Of a stretch of DNA of 11,469 nt, positions 1-7,242 are shown in pieces. This DNA is from Muribaculaceae bacterium (GTDB lineage: Bacteria > Bacteroidota > Bacteroidia > Bacteroidales > Muribaculaceae): the NCBI GenBank assembly GCA_024400895.1, contig JAKSMA010000057.1:1-11469 (forward strand), read 5' to 3'. Each line of letters opens with the position of its first letter. Positions within the stretch are counted from its first letter, which is position 1. Both the position numbers and the translations under genes were made by a program. Below the pieces are notes generated by a model. The model was not told the origin of the DNA and ran no database searches. It was given only the letters and a program-made list of their open reading frames with translations.

Positions 1-125
1 AAAAGCGAAATCGGAATGGGTGTTTCGGGTGTTTCAGGTGTTTCGGGTGTGCGCGTCGGTGCCAACCTGTTTCCCTTCCAAGCGCCATCAGCCACGCCTT
101 GCTCCTCGGTTATCCTTTTCGTCAT
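1..125 (-). CDS. Possible N-terminus of a leftward gene, cut by the window edge
   Basis: Reading leftward from an ATG at 125-123, the frame stays open for 41 codons to the window edge. The predicted start is MTKRITEEQGVADGAW, followed by a Thr-Pro-Glu tripeptide repeated about three times (encoded by the 9-base tandem repeat at 20-50). I do not recognise the protein. The main support is not the short ORF but the excellent leftward promoter at 293-323, which must serve something transcribed in this direction and would give a leader of about 160 bases. No clear ribosome binding site is visible. The plus strand is also open over 1-135, so this frame could be chance; the real gene might also start beyond the window. 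Confidence 0.25.
   Translation of the reverse strand, partial: MTKRITEEQGVADGAWKGNRLAPTRTPETPETPETPIPISL
20..50. repeat. 9-base tandem repeat, about 3.4 units
   Basis: The unit GTGTTTCGG occurs at 20-28, 29-37 (with one G to A change) and 38-46, followed by a partial unit GTGT. Its period is a multiple of three, so on the minus strand it reads as repeated Thr-Pro-Glu within the possible leftward gene. Gain or loss of a unit would keep the frame. Confidence 0.8.
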
Positions 126-292
126 AATCCGCTGATCCCATAATTCTATTTAATTTCTGTTGCCTCCATAGGGGGGCAGGGCGCAAAAAAAAAAGGCCCT
201 TATTCATCACGAACCGGGGACTTTTGAATTTTATGAATAGAATCTGTATAGAAAAGTGCAATATAAAATGTTGTCTTTGTCTTTTTGCACTG

Positions 293-323
293 CAAAGTTA
301 TAAACACTTTCGGTTATGGCAAA
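293..323 (-). promoter_or_regulatory. Leftward Bacteroidota-type promoter
   Basis: On the minus strand, TTTG (320-323) is followed after exactly 19 bases by TAACTTTG (293-300). This matches the established Bacteroides primary sigma-factor consensus (-33 TTTG, 19-21 base spacer, -7 TAnnTTTG) in full. It is the best-formed promoter in the window. Transcription should start near 286 and run left, off the window. Confidence 0.7.
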
Positions 324-402
324 ATCATTTTATGTTATTTTTTGCTAAATATGTCAGATGGGCTATTTTTTTTCCGAAAAGTAACAATTTAGGGAGTGAA
401 AT

Positions 403-434
403 CCACTATCTTTGTACCCACAAACCAATAGTGG
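403..434 (+). promoter_or_regulatory. Promoter -7 box of the DUF4105 gene inside an inverted repeat
   Basis: TATCTTTG at 407-414 fits the Bacteroidota -7 consensus TAnnTTTG and lies 47 bases before the DUF4105 start codon, giving a leader of about 40 bases. No good -33 TTTG is present at the right distance. The box sits in a nested inverted repeat: CCACTAT (403-409) pairs with ATAGTGG (428-434), and TTTGT (411-415) with ACAAA (420-424). An operator for a dimeric regulator is one possible reading; no regulator is visible here. Confidence 0.5.
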
Positions 435-461
435 CACAATTTTTGCATTAGTAGATTACAG

Positions 462-1658
462 ATGACGAAGCGTGTTTTTACATATTTGATGATGCTGCTT
501 GGCGCGTGCTTGAGCGCGAATGCGCAGGTTGATTCTACAATTCGCGTGAGCCTGGTCACGATGTATCCCGGCAGCGAAGTGTACGAACTCTATGGCCACA
601 CCGAACTTCGGGTGGTTGATGAGCATGGCGACTATTTTTTCAACTATGGCTTGTTCGATTTCAATGCCCCTGGCTTTGTGTATCGTTTCGTGAAGGGCGA
701 AACTGATTATCTGTGTGGCGCTATTCCTGCATCGTTTGCACTCAGAGGTTATGAAGGCCGCCGTGTGGTGGAGCAAGAACTCAATCTCACTCCGGCTCAA
801 GCGCAGCAAGTGCGCGATTTGCTTTTTGAAAATGCAAAACCGGAGAACGCTACTTATCGCTATAAGTTTGTGACCGACAATTGCGCCACTCGTCCTCGCG
901 ACATCATAGAGGCTGCTTTGGGCGATGCGATGACATATCACCCAACAGATTCTGTCAATGTGACATACCGCGACATGATGCATCGCTACAATGGCAATTA
1001 TTCTTGGAACCGATTGGGTATTGATTTGGCTTTAGGATGCAATCTCGATACCGTGATTACTTATCGCCAAACTATGTTTGCTCCATTGGTGCTGATGGAC
1101 GCTGTTTCGCGCGCAACAGTGATGACCGCGAATGGGGGAGAGGCACCGCTCGTCAAATCCACTCTTACGCTAATCGACGGACCGGAAGAGGGGCTCGTTG
1201 AACCTCCCACTCCATGGTGGGCTTCACCTCTTATGATGGCGCTTGTGCTGCTTGCGCTTACTGTGGGTGTGTCGGCGCGTGACTATCGACGCCTTAAGGT
1301 GAGCCGCTGGTTCGATACTGTGCTGTTTGTGCCCTATGCGCTCTTTGGATGTGTGATGTTCTTCCTGGTGTTTGTTTCTATTCACGAGTTTACATCGCCC
1401 AACTATCATGCGCTCTGGTTGCACCCGCTCTACGTTTTGTTGGCAGTTCTGCCATGGATTGCGAAGGCGGAAAAGACGCTCAAGGCATTGCACGTAGCCA
1501 ACATTGTGTGGCTTGCGGTGGTGGTGCTACTACTTGTTACAGGCATTTTGTCGCAAGAAATTCCGTTGATTTTCTATCTGCTGATGGTGGTGCCAATGGC
1601 GCGCTCTATTAGTTATTTGCTTATTAATCGCTTATGCAGTCGCACAACAGACAAATAA
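462..1658 (+). CDS. DUF4105 (Lnb-like N-terminal periplasmic domain) membrane protein
   Basis: A 398-residue protein typical of Bacteroidota. A signal peptide (residues 1-21, ending SANAQ) leads into a periplasmic DUF4105 domain of about 170 residues. That family carries a conserved His and Cys, seen here as YGHTELR (His46) and TDNCATRPRD (Cys141), which suggest a cysteine-type hydrolase or transferase fold related to NlpC/P60-like proteins; the substrate is unknown. The C-terminal part (from about residue 252) holds about five hydrophobic segments, so the protein is anchored in the inner membrane with the catalytic domain outside. The ATG at 462 is chosen because it gives a clean signal peptide and lies about 40 bases after a -7 box. 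Its end overlaps the next gene by 25 bases, so the two are probably co-transcribed. The family call is solid; the function is open. Confidence 0.85.
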   Translation: MTKRVFTYLMMLLGACLSANAQVDSTIRVSLVTMYPGSEVYELYGHTELRVVDEHGDYFFNYGLFDFNAPGFVYRFVKGETDYLCGAIPASFALRGYEGRRVVEQELNLTPAQAQQVRDLLFENAKPENATYRYKFVTDNCATRPRDIIEAALGDAMTYHPTDSVNVTYRDMMHRYNGNYSWNRLGIDLALGCNLDTVITYRQTMFAPLVLMDAVSRATVMTANGGEAPLVKSTLTLIDGPEEGLVEPPTPWWASPLMMALVLLALTVGVSARDYRRLKVSRWFDTVLFVPYALFGCVMFFLVFVSIHEFTSPNYHALWLHPLYVLLAVLPWIAKAEKTLKALHVANIVWLAVVVLLLVTGILSQEIPLIFYLLMVVPMARSISYLLINRLCSRTTDK

Positions 1659-2059
1659 ATCGCCTTCTCACATCGATTATGGCTTCCATGGTGGTGCTTT
1701 CCGCTATGGCTGCTGTAGAGGTGCGTGTGCCCTGTGAAGATGTTGAGGTGATAGTGAACCAACTTCGGTCCGACTGCACCCTCCTGCTATCTGACCGCGA
1801 GGGGCAAGAAGCGCTTGGCCGGCTGCTCCGTCATCCCAAAGGCGAGGCTTTGGTGCGTGCCATTAAAGGCATTTCGCAAAAGCGTATTGGGGGCGAACTG
1901 AAATGCCAGAAATCGGTGGCGGCGACGCTTCCGCAGTTGCTCATTCCTTCAACCGCAAAATCATTACAATTCACCAATATACCCATAGAATCGGCTCTGC
2001 TTGCACCGGCATCGAAGAGCCAATTGAGAGTGCGAGCTCCCAGTATTGTTCTGATTTAG
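1634..2059 (+). CDS. Small exported protein of unknown function
   Basis: A 141-residue protein that I do not recognise. The N-terminus has basic and polar residues (SHNRQINR) followed by a hydrophobic stretch ending near LSAMA-AVEV, which reads as a Sec signal peptide with cleavage around residue 27. The mature part, about 115 residues, has three Cys (in VPCEDVE, SDCTLL and LKCQKS), no membrane segment and no recognisable motif. The start at 1634 lies inside the DUF4105 gene; a later in-frame ATG at 1679 would shorten the basic n-region, so 1634 is preferred. The 25-base overlap suggests translational coupling and a role next to the DUF4105 protein. The second half is Ser/Ala/Pro-rich and overlaps a plus-strand frame at 1903-2124, so decay by a frameshift cannot be excluded. 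Confidence 0.55.
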   Translation: MQSHNRQINRLLTSIMASMVVLSAMAAVEVRVPCEDVEVIVNQLRSDCTLLLSDREGQEALGRLLRHPKGEALVRAIKGISQKRIGGELKCQKSVAATLPQLLIPSTAKSLQFTNIPIESALLAPASKSQLRVRAPSIVLI

Positions 2060-2113
2060 CCTCTAAACAACTGGTTTCGGGGCGAAATCACTGTGTTTTT
2101 CAACTATTTTTAT

Positions 2114-2121
2114 TATCTTTG
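2114..2121 (+). promoter_or_regulatory. secA promoter, -7 box
   Basis: TATCTTTG fits TAnnTTTG. The upstream element is weak: only a T-run (2096-2100) lies near the expected -33 position. Transcription should start near 2127, giving a secA leader of about 86 bases. This also argues against the GTG at 2093 as a secA start, since that codon lies upstream of the predicted transcript. Confidence 0.5.
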
Positions 2122-2130
2122 TAACTCATT

Positions 2131-2181
2131 ATGCAGTGCTCCGCGGCGCGGCCAAATGGCAGCGGCGTGGCAGTGCAGTAA
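2131..2181 (+). CDS. Possible 16-residue upstream ORF in the secA leader
   Basis: Just after the predicted transcription start, an ATG opens a frame of 16 codons plus TAA ([16 protein letters not shown]), ending 31 bases before the secA ATG. The stretch is about 67% G+C (34 of 51 bases), unlike the AT-rich sequence on both sides, and is out of frame with secA. It could be a leader peptide controlling secA, as SecM does in Escherichia coli by a different sequence, or it could be chance. There is no visible ribosome binding site and the ATG is only a few bases from the predicted 5' end, so translation would have to be nearly leaderless. Confidence 0.2.
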   Translation: MQCSAARPNGSGVAVQ

Positions 2182-2212
2182 ATATGTAAAAAAACAAAAC
2201 AATACAATATAT

Positions 2213-5200
2213 ATGGGATTAAATGACTTTTTAAAATCGATGTTCGGTAGCAAGAGCGACCGCGACTTGAAGAAACTGCGTCCTATCGTGCAGAAAATCA
2301 AGGATGTGTACCCTTCAATCGAAGCTCTTTCTAACGACGAACTTCGTGCGCGTGTCACTGCTATCCGCCAAGAAATTCAGGATTATGTGCAACCACAGCG
2401 CGACGAAATCGCACAAATTAAAGTTGAGGTAGAAGAACTTGAATTTGAAAAGCGTCAGCCACTTTGGGACAAGGTGGACAAGCTTCAGAAAGAAGTGCTC
2501 GATCGCATTCAGGAAAAACTCGACGAAGTGCTTCCTGAAGTGTTTGCTATCGTAAAAGATACTGCTCGCCGTTTCGCGCAAAACGAAACATTGGAGGTGA
2601 CCGCAACCGACTTCGACCGTCAATTGGCTGCTGAAGGTCGCGACTTCCTCTCAATTGAAGGCGACACGGCCACATACTACAACCACTGGGTGGCTGGTGG
2701 TAACGAAGTGACCTGGGACATGATTCACTACGATGTACAGCTCATCGGTGGTATCGTGCTTCACCAAGGTAAGATTTCGGAAATGGCTACCGGTGAAGGT
2801 AAAACCCTCGTGGGTACACTGCCTGTGTTCTTGAACGCACTTGGCGGCAATGGTGTGCACATGGTGACCGTGAACGACTACCTCGCTAAGCGTGACTCGG
2901 AGTGGATGGGTCCTCTCTACATGTTCCACGGCATCAGCGTGGCTTGTATCGACAAGACTCGCCCTAACTCTCCAGAGCGCCGTGCAGCCTACAACTGCGA
3001 CATTACTTTCGGTACGAACAGCGAATTCGGTTTCGACTACCTTCGCGACAATATGTGTATGAGCCCTGAAGAAATGGTGCAGCGTCCACACAACTTCGCC
3101 ATCGTGGATGAGGTCGACTCTGTGCTTATCGACGACGCCCGTACACCACTCATCATCTCAGGTCCTGTGGCAAGAGGTGAAGACCAAATGTTCAACGACT
3201 TCAAACCAAATGTAGAACGCGTGTACGATGCTCAACGCCGACTCGTCACTCAATTGCTCGCCGACTCTAAACGAATGATGGCAAGCGACGACGACAAGGT
3301 GTTTGAAGAAGGTGTGTTGCTGCTCTATCGTGCACACAAGGGTCTTCCAAAATACAAACCACTGATTAAGTATCTCTCTGAAGAAGGCGTGAAGCAGTCG
3401 ATGATGAAAATCGAGGCTAAGTATATGCAAGACAACAGCCGCGATATGCACATCGTCACCGACCCTCTCTACTTCATCATTGAAGAACAAAACAACACTG
3501 TAGAACTTACCGATAAGGGTATCGATGTGCTCACTAAGGGTACTGAAGACCCTAAGTTCTTCGTGCTTCCTGATATTGCAAGCGAACTTTCGGCAGTGAC
3601 CAACGAGCCTCTTACCGACGAAGAGAAGGTGGCTAAGCGCGACCAATTGTTGCAAAACTACTCACTGAAGGCAGAACGCGTGCACACTGTTACACAGTTG
3701 CTCAAGGCTTACACCCTCTTCAACCGCGACGACGAATATATCGTTGATGAAGAAGGTAAGGTGAAGATTGTGGACGAACAAACAGGTCGTATCATGGAAG
3801 GCCGTCGCTATAGCGATGGTTTGCACCAAGCTATTGAAGCGCAGGAAGGTGTGAATGTGGAAGCTGCTACACAAACTTTCGCTACTATCACTTTGCAGTA
3901 CTACTTCCGTATGTACCACAAGCTCGCTGGTATGACCGGTACTGCAGAAACCGAGGCTGGTGAATTCTGGGAAATCTACAAACTCGACGTTGTAAACATC
4001 CCAACCAACAAGAAGGTGCTCCGCAACGATATGCCTGACCGCGTTTACAAGACTCAAAAAGAGAAGTTCAATGCGGTGATTGAAGAAATTGAAAAGATGC
4101 GCAATTCGGGCCGTCCTACACTGGTGGGTACTACCTCTGTGGAAATCTCAGAAATGCTCAGCCGTATGCTCCGTTTGCGTCACATTCCACACCAGGTGCT
4201 CAATGCGAAACTCCACCAACAAGAAGCCGACATCGTGGCTCAAGCTGGTCAGTCGGTTGAAGGTAAGGGTGTTGTGACTATCGCAACCAACATGGCAGGT
4301 CGTGGTACCGATATCAAGCTTTCACAAGAAGTGAAGGATGCAGGTGGTTTGGCCATCATCGGTACTGAGCGTCACGAATCTCGTCGCGTCGACCGTCAGC
4401 TCCGTGGTCGTGCCGGTCGTCAAGGTGACCCAGGTAGCTCAGTGTTCTTCGTGTCGTTTGAAGACAAGGTAATGCGTCTCTTCGCAAGCGAAAAGATTGT
4501 GAAGTTGCTCGACCGCCTTGGCCTTGAAGATGGCGAAGCTATTGAATCACCAATGGTAACCAAGAGTATTGAAAATGCTCAAAAGCGCGTTGAAGAAAAC
4601 AACTTCGGTATCCGTAAGCACACTCTTGAATACGACGACGTGATGAATGCTCAGCGTAAGGTGATTTACACCAACCGCCACCACGCTCTCATTGGTGAAC
4701 GCATTGGCTTGGATATCATCAACACTATCTACGACACTGTAGAAGATGCTGTTGCAAGATTCAACGACTACGAATATGAAGACTTCAAGATGCATGTGAT
4801 GACCACATTTGCTATTGAGCCTCCATTGGATGAAGATGAATATCGCAAGCTCGACAAGCAAGCCAAGATTGACAAACTCTATAAGGTGGTGACTGAAGCC
4901 TTCAACCGCAAGATGGAACGCTTGCGCGAAGTGGCAACTCCTGTTATTAGCCAAATCGCTCAACAACAACTCGAAAATGGCGCTCCTGAGGTGATGGGTC
5001 AAATCCGTGTACCTGTTGGCGATGGCAAGCGTATGTTCGGTATCGTAATCGACATCAAGGAAGCTTACGAAACTGGTTGCAAGAATCTTGTGAAAGCTTG
5101 GCAAAAGGCTGTGCTCCTGCTTTCTATCGATGAAAACTGGAAGGAACACCTCCGCGAACTCGACCAATTGCGTCAATCAGTTCAGAATGCAAGTTACGAG

Positions 5201-5581
5201 CAGAAGGATCCACTCGTAATCTACAAGGTGGAATCATTCAAGCTCTTCGAAACGATGCTTGGCGTGCTTAATGGCAAGGTGGTGGCTACATTGCTCCGTG
5301 GTCAGATTCCTGTTGAAGCAAGCGACCCTGATAGCGTACGCCGCGAAGGTGAACGTGCACCTGAACGCACCAAACAACAGCAAAGATTGAGCGAAAACCG
5401 TGGTGATGATGCTCTTGCTGCTGCAGCAAAGGCTAATGCACAGGCTTCTCAATCGGCTTCACCACAAGCAGGTCGCCAACCAAACACTCCAATGGTGGCT
5501 GGTCCAAAGGTAATGCCTAACGACCCATGTCCATGTGGTAGTGGTAAGAAGTATAAAAAATGCCACGGCCGATTCGCATAA
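2213..5581 (+). CDS. secA: Preprotein translocase ATPase SecA
   Basis: SecA is the ATPase motor that drives unfolded preproteins through SecYEG. This copy is complete at 1122 residues, the long form usual in Bacteroidota, with an extra charged helical insert near residues 50-110. Walker A is ATGEGKT (Lys197) and Walker B is VDEVD (Asp299, Glu300), followed by [11 protein letters not shown]. Helicase motifs TNMAGRGTD and [13 protein letters not shown] lie in the second nucleotide-binding fold, and the last 20 residues form a SEC-C zinc site (Cys1106, Cys1108, Cys1117, His1118). The start at 2213 is chosen because [12 protein letters not shown] is a typical Bacteroidota SecA N-terminus and an A-rich leader precedes it; in-frame starts at 2093 (GTG) and 2156 (ATG) would add unrelated residues. 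Codon use is more uniform than in its neighbours (for example GGT, AAC, GAA), as expected for high expression. It has its own promoter and terminator. Confidence 0.98.
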   Translation: MGLNDFLKSMFGSKSDRDLKKLRPIVQKIKDVYPSIEALSNDELRARVTAIRQEIQDYVQPQRDEIAQIKVEVEELEFEKRQPLWDKVDKLQKEVLDRIQEKLDEVLPEVFAIVKDTARRFAQNETLEVTATDFDRQLAAEGRDFLSIEGDTATYYNHWVAGGNEVTWDMIHYDVQLIGGIVLHQGKISEMATGEGKTLVGTLPVFLNALGGNGVHMVTVNDYLAKRDSEWMGPLYMFHGISVACIDKTRPNSPERRAAYNCDITFGTNSEFGFDYLRDNMCMSPEEMVQRPHNFAIVDEVDSVLIDDARTPLIISGPVARGEDQMFNDFKPNVERVYDAQRRLVTQLLADSKRMMASDDDKVFEEGVLLLYRAHKGLPKYKPLIKYLSEEGVKQSMMKIEAKYMQDNSRDMHIVTDPLYFIIEEQNNTVELTDKGIDVLTKGTEDPKFFVLPDIASELSAVTNEPLTDEEKVAKRDQLLQNYSLKAERVHTVTQLLKAYTLFNRDDEYIVDEEGKVKIVDEQTGRIMEGRRYSDGLHQAIEAQEGVNVEAATQTFATITLQYYFRMYHKLAGMTGTAETEAGEFWEIYKLDVVNIPTNKKVLRNDMPDRVYKTQKEKFNAVIEEIEKMRNSGRPTLVGTTSVEISEMLSRMLRLRHIPHQVLNAKLHQQEADIVAQAGQSVEGKGVVTIATNMAGRGTDIKLSQEVKDAGGLAIIGTERHESRRVDRQLRGRAGRQGDPGSSVFFVSFEDKVMRLFASEKIVKLLDRLGLEDGEAIESPMVTKSIENAQKRVEENNFGIRKHTLEYDDVMNAQRKVIYTNRHHALIGERIGLDIINTIYDTVEDAVARFNDYEYEDFKMHVMTTFAIEPPLDEDEYRKLDKQAKIDKLYKVVTEAFNRKMERLREVATPVISQIAQQQLENGAPEVMGQIRVPVGDGKRMFGIVIDIKEAYETGCKNLVKAWQKAVLLLSIDENWKEHLRELDQLRQSVQNASYEQKDPLVIYKVESFKLFETMLGVLNGKVVATLLRGQIPVEASDPDSVRREGERAPERTKQQQRLSENRGDDALAAAAKANAQASQSASPQAGRQPNTPMVAGPKVMPNDPCPCGSGKKYKKCHGRFA

Positions 5582-5613
5582 TCCCGTCAGGCAATAAGAA
5601 ATACATTTAACTG

Positions 5614-5651
5614 ATAGTCGCTTCCTCGGCACTGCTGCAGGGAGCGACTAT
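5614..5651 (+). terminator. secA terminator hairpin
   Basis: A 12-bp stem with one G-U pair, ATAGTCGCTTCC (5614-5625) with GGGAGCGACTAT (5640-5651), closes a 14-base loop and is followed by TGTTTTG. It starts 32 bases after the secA stop codon. The T-tract is short but the stem is strong, consistent with intrinsic termination that insulates secA from the cassette downstream. Confidence 0.75.
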
Positions 5652-5758
5652 TGTTTTGAATCCAAAAAGGGCATTAAGGCATGGATGAGAAGTAAAATAT
5701 GGCCGTTGGTCTCTAATGTACTTTCTGGAATACTCAGAAAAGTTGGAGATGAGGAAGC

Positions 5759-6422
5759 TGTGTTTCGGTAATAATCACTAACTTTGTAGTGTGCAGAGAA
5801 AAATCTGCGTCAGTAGAGATATGGAATTTAACTCGTGGTCGTTTGTGATGTTTTTCCCGGTGGTGTGCCTGCTTTATTGGTGCATCAAGGGACAGCGCTT
5901 CCGCAATGTGTTTTTGCTTGCGGCGAGTTACTATTTCTATATGTGCTGGAATGCCAGTTATGGATTGCTGTTGCTCACGAGCACGCTGATTTCCTATGGC
6001 GTGGGTTTGCGTATGGAAAGCACAGAGAGCCGCACGCAGCGCAAATGGCTCGTCGGTGCTGGCGTGGTGCTGAATTTGGCGCTCATTGCCTATTTCAAAT
6101 ACGCCAATTTTGGTGTGGAAACCGTGAACTGGGTGATGCAACTGCTGGGCGTGGATATGAATGTGCCGTTGCCCAACATCCTGTTGCCTGTTGGCGTGTC
6201 GTTCTTCGTGTTCCAAAGCGTTGGCTACACTGTGGATGTGTATCGCCGCACTGTGCCAGCCGAGCGCAACTTTGTGAACTACGCGCTGTTTATCTCGTTT
6301 TTCCCGCAGTTGGTGGCTGGCCCTATTGAGCGCTCAGGCAATATGCTTCCGCAGTTTCGCGAGCAGCGCACTTTCGACGACGACAAGGCCATCTCTGGCT
6401 TGAAACTGATGCTGTGGGGCTA
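5759..6422 (+). repeat. Perfect 664-base direct repeat, copy 1
   Basis: Every base from 5759 to 6422 matches 8219-8882 (offset 2460). The repeat starts in the promoter spacer and ends at the third base of MBOAT codon 200 plus two bases, where the first mismatch (T/C at 6423) begins a region of about one mismatch in five. No inverted ends or target duplications are visible, so it is not an insertion sequence. Confidence 0.97.
5779..5786 (+). promoter_or_regulatory. Promoter -7 box of cassette 1
   Basis: TAACTTTG fits TAnnTTTG. It is enclosed by a short inverted repeat, CACTA (5776-5780) and TAGTG (5787-5791). No good -33 box precedes it: the base quartet 18 bases upstream is GCTG. Transcription should start near 5793, which places the GTG at 5791 outside the message and supports the ATG at 5821 as the MBOAT start. 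Confidence 0.5.
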
Positions 6423-7236
6423 TTTCATGAAACTTGTGCTGGCCGACCGTTGTGGATTGTATGTCGGCAGTGTGTTTGATGCTCAAATGGAAGACGGTTA
6501 CTCGTCATTAATTGCAATTCTGCTCTTCTCTTTTGAAATCTATGGCGACTTCGCAGGCTACACCTATATAGCCATAGGCGCCGCACGAATCATGGGTTTT
6601 CATCTCAACGACAATTTCCGCCACCCATATTTTTCCGCCACTGTTACAGAGTTTTGGCGCCGGTGGCACATCTCGCTGTCCACGTGGTTTCGCGCCTATC
6701 TCTATTTCCCGCTTGGCGGACGCCGGTGTGGCAAATGGCGCGTCTACTTCAATCTGATGGTCACTTTCTTGGCCAGCGGTTTGTGGCATGGCGCTGGTTG
6801 GTCTTTTGTGCTGTGGGGTGGTCTGCATGGGCTTTTGCTTTGCATCGAACGCGCATTTCACCTTCATGACAAAAAACTCACTAAATTTAGGAGAGTGCCT
6901 CATGTGGTGATTACATTTTTGATGGTTTCATTATGTTGGATGATTTTTAGAGTTCAATCATTGGAACGAATTGCTTATCACCTTCAGCGAGCATGCTGCT
7001 TTGATGATATTTCATTAGGCGACACCCAGACATGCTACTCGTTGGCAGTCGTTTTCTTTGCAATCCTCGTTATTGCTGTGAAAGAGTCATTTGAAAATTA
7101 CGCTCAATCTGCAATGAAGAGATTGTCATCTATATGTGTATGGTGGATAGATGTAATGATTGCACTATTCCTGTTGTTGTCGATTTCGTTTTTCGCATCT
7201 CCAAAGGGAGGGGCTTTTATATATTTCCAATTTTAG
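5821..7236 (+). CDS. MBOAT family membrane O-acyltransferase (AlgI/DltB type), copy 1
   Basis: A 471-residue polytopic inner-membrane protein of the AlgI/DltB/PatA branch of MBOAT, which passes acyl groups, usually acetyl, from a cytoplasmic donor to an extracytoplasmic acceptor. Family marks in order are a start like MEFNSWSFVMFF, LLPVGVSFFVFQSVGYTVDVYR, QLVAGPIER, FWRRWHISLSTWFR (His283) and LASGLWHGAGW (His323, matching the essential His322 of Pseudomonas AlgI). Odd point: residue 292 is Ala (GCC, 6694-6696), giving FRAYLYFPLGG, where copy 2 and most family members have FRDYLY. Residues 1-206 are identical to copy 2. After about 6850 the gene turns AT-rich and diverges. The ATG at 5821 is used because the predicted transcript starts after the GTG at 5791. 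The SGNH-like partner follows 6 bases after the stop, so they are translated together. The natural acceptor is unknown; this copy may have altered or reduced activity. Confidence 0.9.
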   Translation: MEFNSWSFVMFFPVVCLLYWCIKGQRFRNVFLLAASYYFYMCWNASYGLLLLTSTLISYGVGLRMESTESRTQRKWLVGAGVVLNLALIAYFKYANFGVETVNWVMQLLGVDMNVPLPNILLPVGVSFFVFQSVGYTVDVYRRTVPAERNFVNYALFISFFPQLVAGPIERSGNMLPQFREQRTFDDDKAISGLKLMLWGYFMKLVLADRCGLYVGSVFDAQMEDGYSSLIAILLFSFEIYGDFAGYTYIAIGAARIMGFHLNDNFRHPYFSATVTEFWRRWHISLSTWFRAYLYFPLGGRRCGKWRVYFNLMVTFLASGLWHGAGWSFVLWGGLHGLLLCIERAFHLHDKKLTKFRRVPHVVITFLMVSLCWMIFRVQSLERIAYHLQRACCFDDISLGDTQTCYSLAVVFFAILVIAVKESFENYAQSAMKRLSSICVWWIDVMIALFLLLSISFFASPKGGAFIYFQF

Positions 7237-7242
7237 AAGATG

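Larger units (their letters stand above)
126..461. other. Divergent intergenic region
   Basis: This stretch of about 335 bases carries no convincing gene. It holds a run of ten A at 185-194, flanked by a weak 5-bp inverted repeat (AGGGC at 178-182, GCCCT at 196-200), the leftward promoter at 293-323, and the rightward -7 box at 407-414 set inside an inverted repeat. The 75-codon plus-strand frame at 224-451 has a Cys/Phe/Lys-rich AT-driven composition, contains both promoters, and is not considered a gene. Confidence 0.6.

Noticed and set aside
20..50. CRISPR array or attachment site
   Set aside because: The unit is only 9 bases with no spacers; it is a simple tandem repeat.
456..983. 175-codon antisense frame over the DUF4105 gene
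   Set aside because: Shadow of a well-supported gene on the plus strand; no signal or motif of its own.
1903..2124. 73-codon plus frame overlapping the small exported protein, possibly a frameshifted continuation
   Set aside because: It has no recognisable motif, and runs through the secA -7 box; a frameshift could not be shown without homologues.
2093..2212. 40-residue N-terminal extension of SecA from a GTG at 2093
   Set aside because: The extension lies partly upstream of the predicted transcription start and does not resemble SecA, while [12 protein letters not shown] at 2213 does.
5734..6216. 160-codon antisense frame inside the MBOAT gene, also present at 8182-8676
   Set aside because: It is on the opposite strand of a clear membrane protein gene, is His/Gln-rich as shadows of such genes are, and is repeated only because the underlying 664 bases are repeated.
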